A stretch of 5,471 bases of DNA from assembly GCA_016191795.1 (NCBI GenBank), contig JACPVK010000323.1:1-5471 (forward strand), in the 5' to 3' direction. Source of the DNA: Gammaproteobacteria bacterium. Its GTDB lineage: Bacteria > Pseudomonadota > Gammaproteobacteria > SZUA-229. Below are positions 4,786 through 5,471 of this stretch, piece by piece (position 1 is the stretch's first letter; every line of letters starts with the position of its first letter). A program made the translations under genes and the position numbers. Below the pieces are notes generated by a model, which made no database searches, was not told where the DNA came from, and saw nothing but the letters and a program-made list of their open reading frames with translations.

Positions 4786-5471
4786 ATGACACTCGCCAAA
4801 GTTCACACCCGAGCCCTGAACGGAATCCACGCACTCCCCGTTACTGTTGAAGCACATATCTCATCAGGCCTGCCTGCGTTTTCTATCGTCGGTTTACCTG
4901 AAGCGGCCGTACGCGAAAGTCGCGACCGGGTACGCGCTGCCATCATCAATTCTGCTTTCGAATTTCCTATGCGCCGTATCACGGTTAATCTGGCGCCAGC
5001 TGATTTACCAAAGGAAGGTGGCCGTTATGATTTACCCATTGCATTAGGTGTGCTCGCCGCCACCGGACAAATACCATTGGAAGCCCTCAAGATGCATGAA
5101 TTTCACGGTGAGCTGGCACTCAGTGGTGAACTGCGGCCTGTGAACGGTGCGCTACCTTCTGCGCTCGGTGCCCGGGATTCTGGACATATACTGGTATTAC
5201 CTGTGCTCAGTGCACAGGAAGCCTCACTGGTTTCCGATGTTGACGTAAGAGCCGCACACCACTTACTTGAAATCTGCCGCTATTTACAAAAACAGGGCGA
5301 GTTAACGACACCCGTTGCCACACCCAGTTCAAACCCGCCCATCACACCCGACATGAGTGAAGTACGTGGTCAGCATCGTGCCCGACGTGCACTCGAAATT
5401 GCCGCCGCAGGTGCACACAATATGCTCATGATCGGCCCTCCGGGTACGGGTAAAACCATGCTCGCGAGTCG
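4786..5471 (+). CDS. comM: YifB/ComM family Mg-chelatase-like AAA+ ATPase (partial, cut by right edge)
   Basis: The first 228 codons of a protein of about 500 residues. The opening KVHTRALNGIHALPVTVEAH and the block ITVNLAPADLPKEGGRYDLP (near 66-85) are the ChlI-type N-terminal domain (ribosomal S5 domain 2-like fold) of the YifB family. The AAA+ domain begins near 190 (MSEVRGQHRARRALEIAAAG). Walker A, GPPGTGKT, is at 217-224, with Lys223 and Thr224 expected to bind ATP. The window ends just after it, so Walker B and the C-terminal part are unseen. ComM forms hexameric helicase rings that promote branch migration when transforming DNA is integrated; it is widespread, including in species not known to be competent. 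AGGA at 4775-4778 lies seven bases before the ATG at 4786. An in-frame ATG at 4765 lacks such a site. It may be co-transcribed with ubiK. Confidence 0.94.
   Translation, partial: MTLAKVHTRALNGIHALPVTVEAHISSGLPAFSIVGLPEAAVRESRDRVRAAIINSAFEFPMRRITVNLAPADLPKEGGRYDLPIALGVLAATGQIPLEALKMHEFHGELALSGELRPVNGALPSALGARDSGHILVLPVLSAQEASLVSDVDVRAAHHLLEICRYLQKQGELTTPVATPSSNPPITPDMSEVRGQHRARRALEIAAAGAHNMLMIGPPGTGKTMLAS

Overview
This window looks like ordinary chromosomal DNA from a gammaproteobacterium of moderate GC content. It carries a PII gene and an ammonium transporter gene (glnK-amtB) behind a sigma-54/NtrC-type control region. Next to them are ubiK (yqiC) and the start of a yifB/comM gene. To my knowledge a glnK-amtB / ubiK / yifB neighbourhood occurs in pseudomonads and related gammaproteobacteria. 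A short DUF1631 protein and a DUF4124 periplasmic protein, both typical of this class, fit the same assignment. I see no mobile element, CRISPR array, tRNA, rRNA or phage gene.

Layout from left to right. Positions 1-81 (minus) hold the first 27 codons of a probable exported protein that continues off the left edge. Positions 82-282 are the divergent intergenic region. Positions 283-1719 (plus) encode a 478-residue DUF1631 protein, closed by a strong terminator at 1739-1775. Positions 1774-2226 (minus) encode a 150-residue DUF4124 protein convergent with it; its stop codon lies in the terminator's T-run. Positions 2227-2399 hold the amtB 3' hairpins, including a textbook terminator, and a candidate promoter for the DUF4124 gene. 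Positions 2400-3797 (minus) are amtB and 3821-4159 (minus) are glnK, 23 nt apart and evidently one operon. Positions 4160-4478 hold the shared regulatory region: a -24/-12 promoter for glnK and two NtrC-like sites, the nearer of which lies about 40 bp upstream of ubiK. Positions 4479-4715 (plus) are ubiK. From 4786 to the right edge (plus) lies the first part of yifB/comM, cut just after the Walker A motif.

Functionally, glnK-amtB is a nitrogen-limitation module. Under low nitrogen, NtrC and sigma-54 would switch the operon on, AmtB would import ammonium, and GlnK would plug the channel when nitrogen returns. The predicted proteins keep the residues needed for this: uridylylation Tyr51 and pore-plugging Arg47 in GlnK, and the twin histidines in AmtB. 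UbiK assists ubiquinone synthesis, and YifB/ComM is an AAA+ protein linked to integration of transforming DNA. Neither has an obvious functional tie to nitrogen, although the NtrC sites lie where they could also affect ubiK.

I found no convincing new multi-gene system. The items most worth a second look are the shared NtrC/ubiK control region, the short DUF1631 protein with a PilZ-like tail, and the overlap of amtB terminator and DUF4124 promoter.
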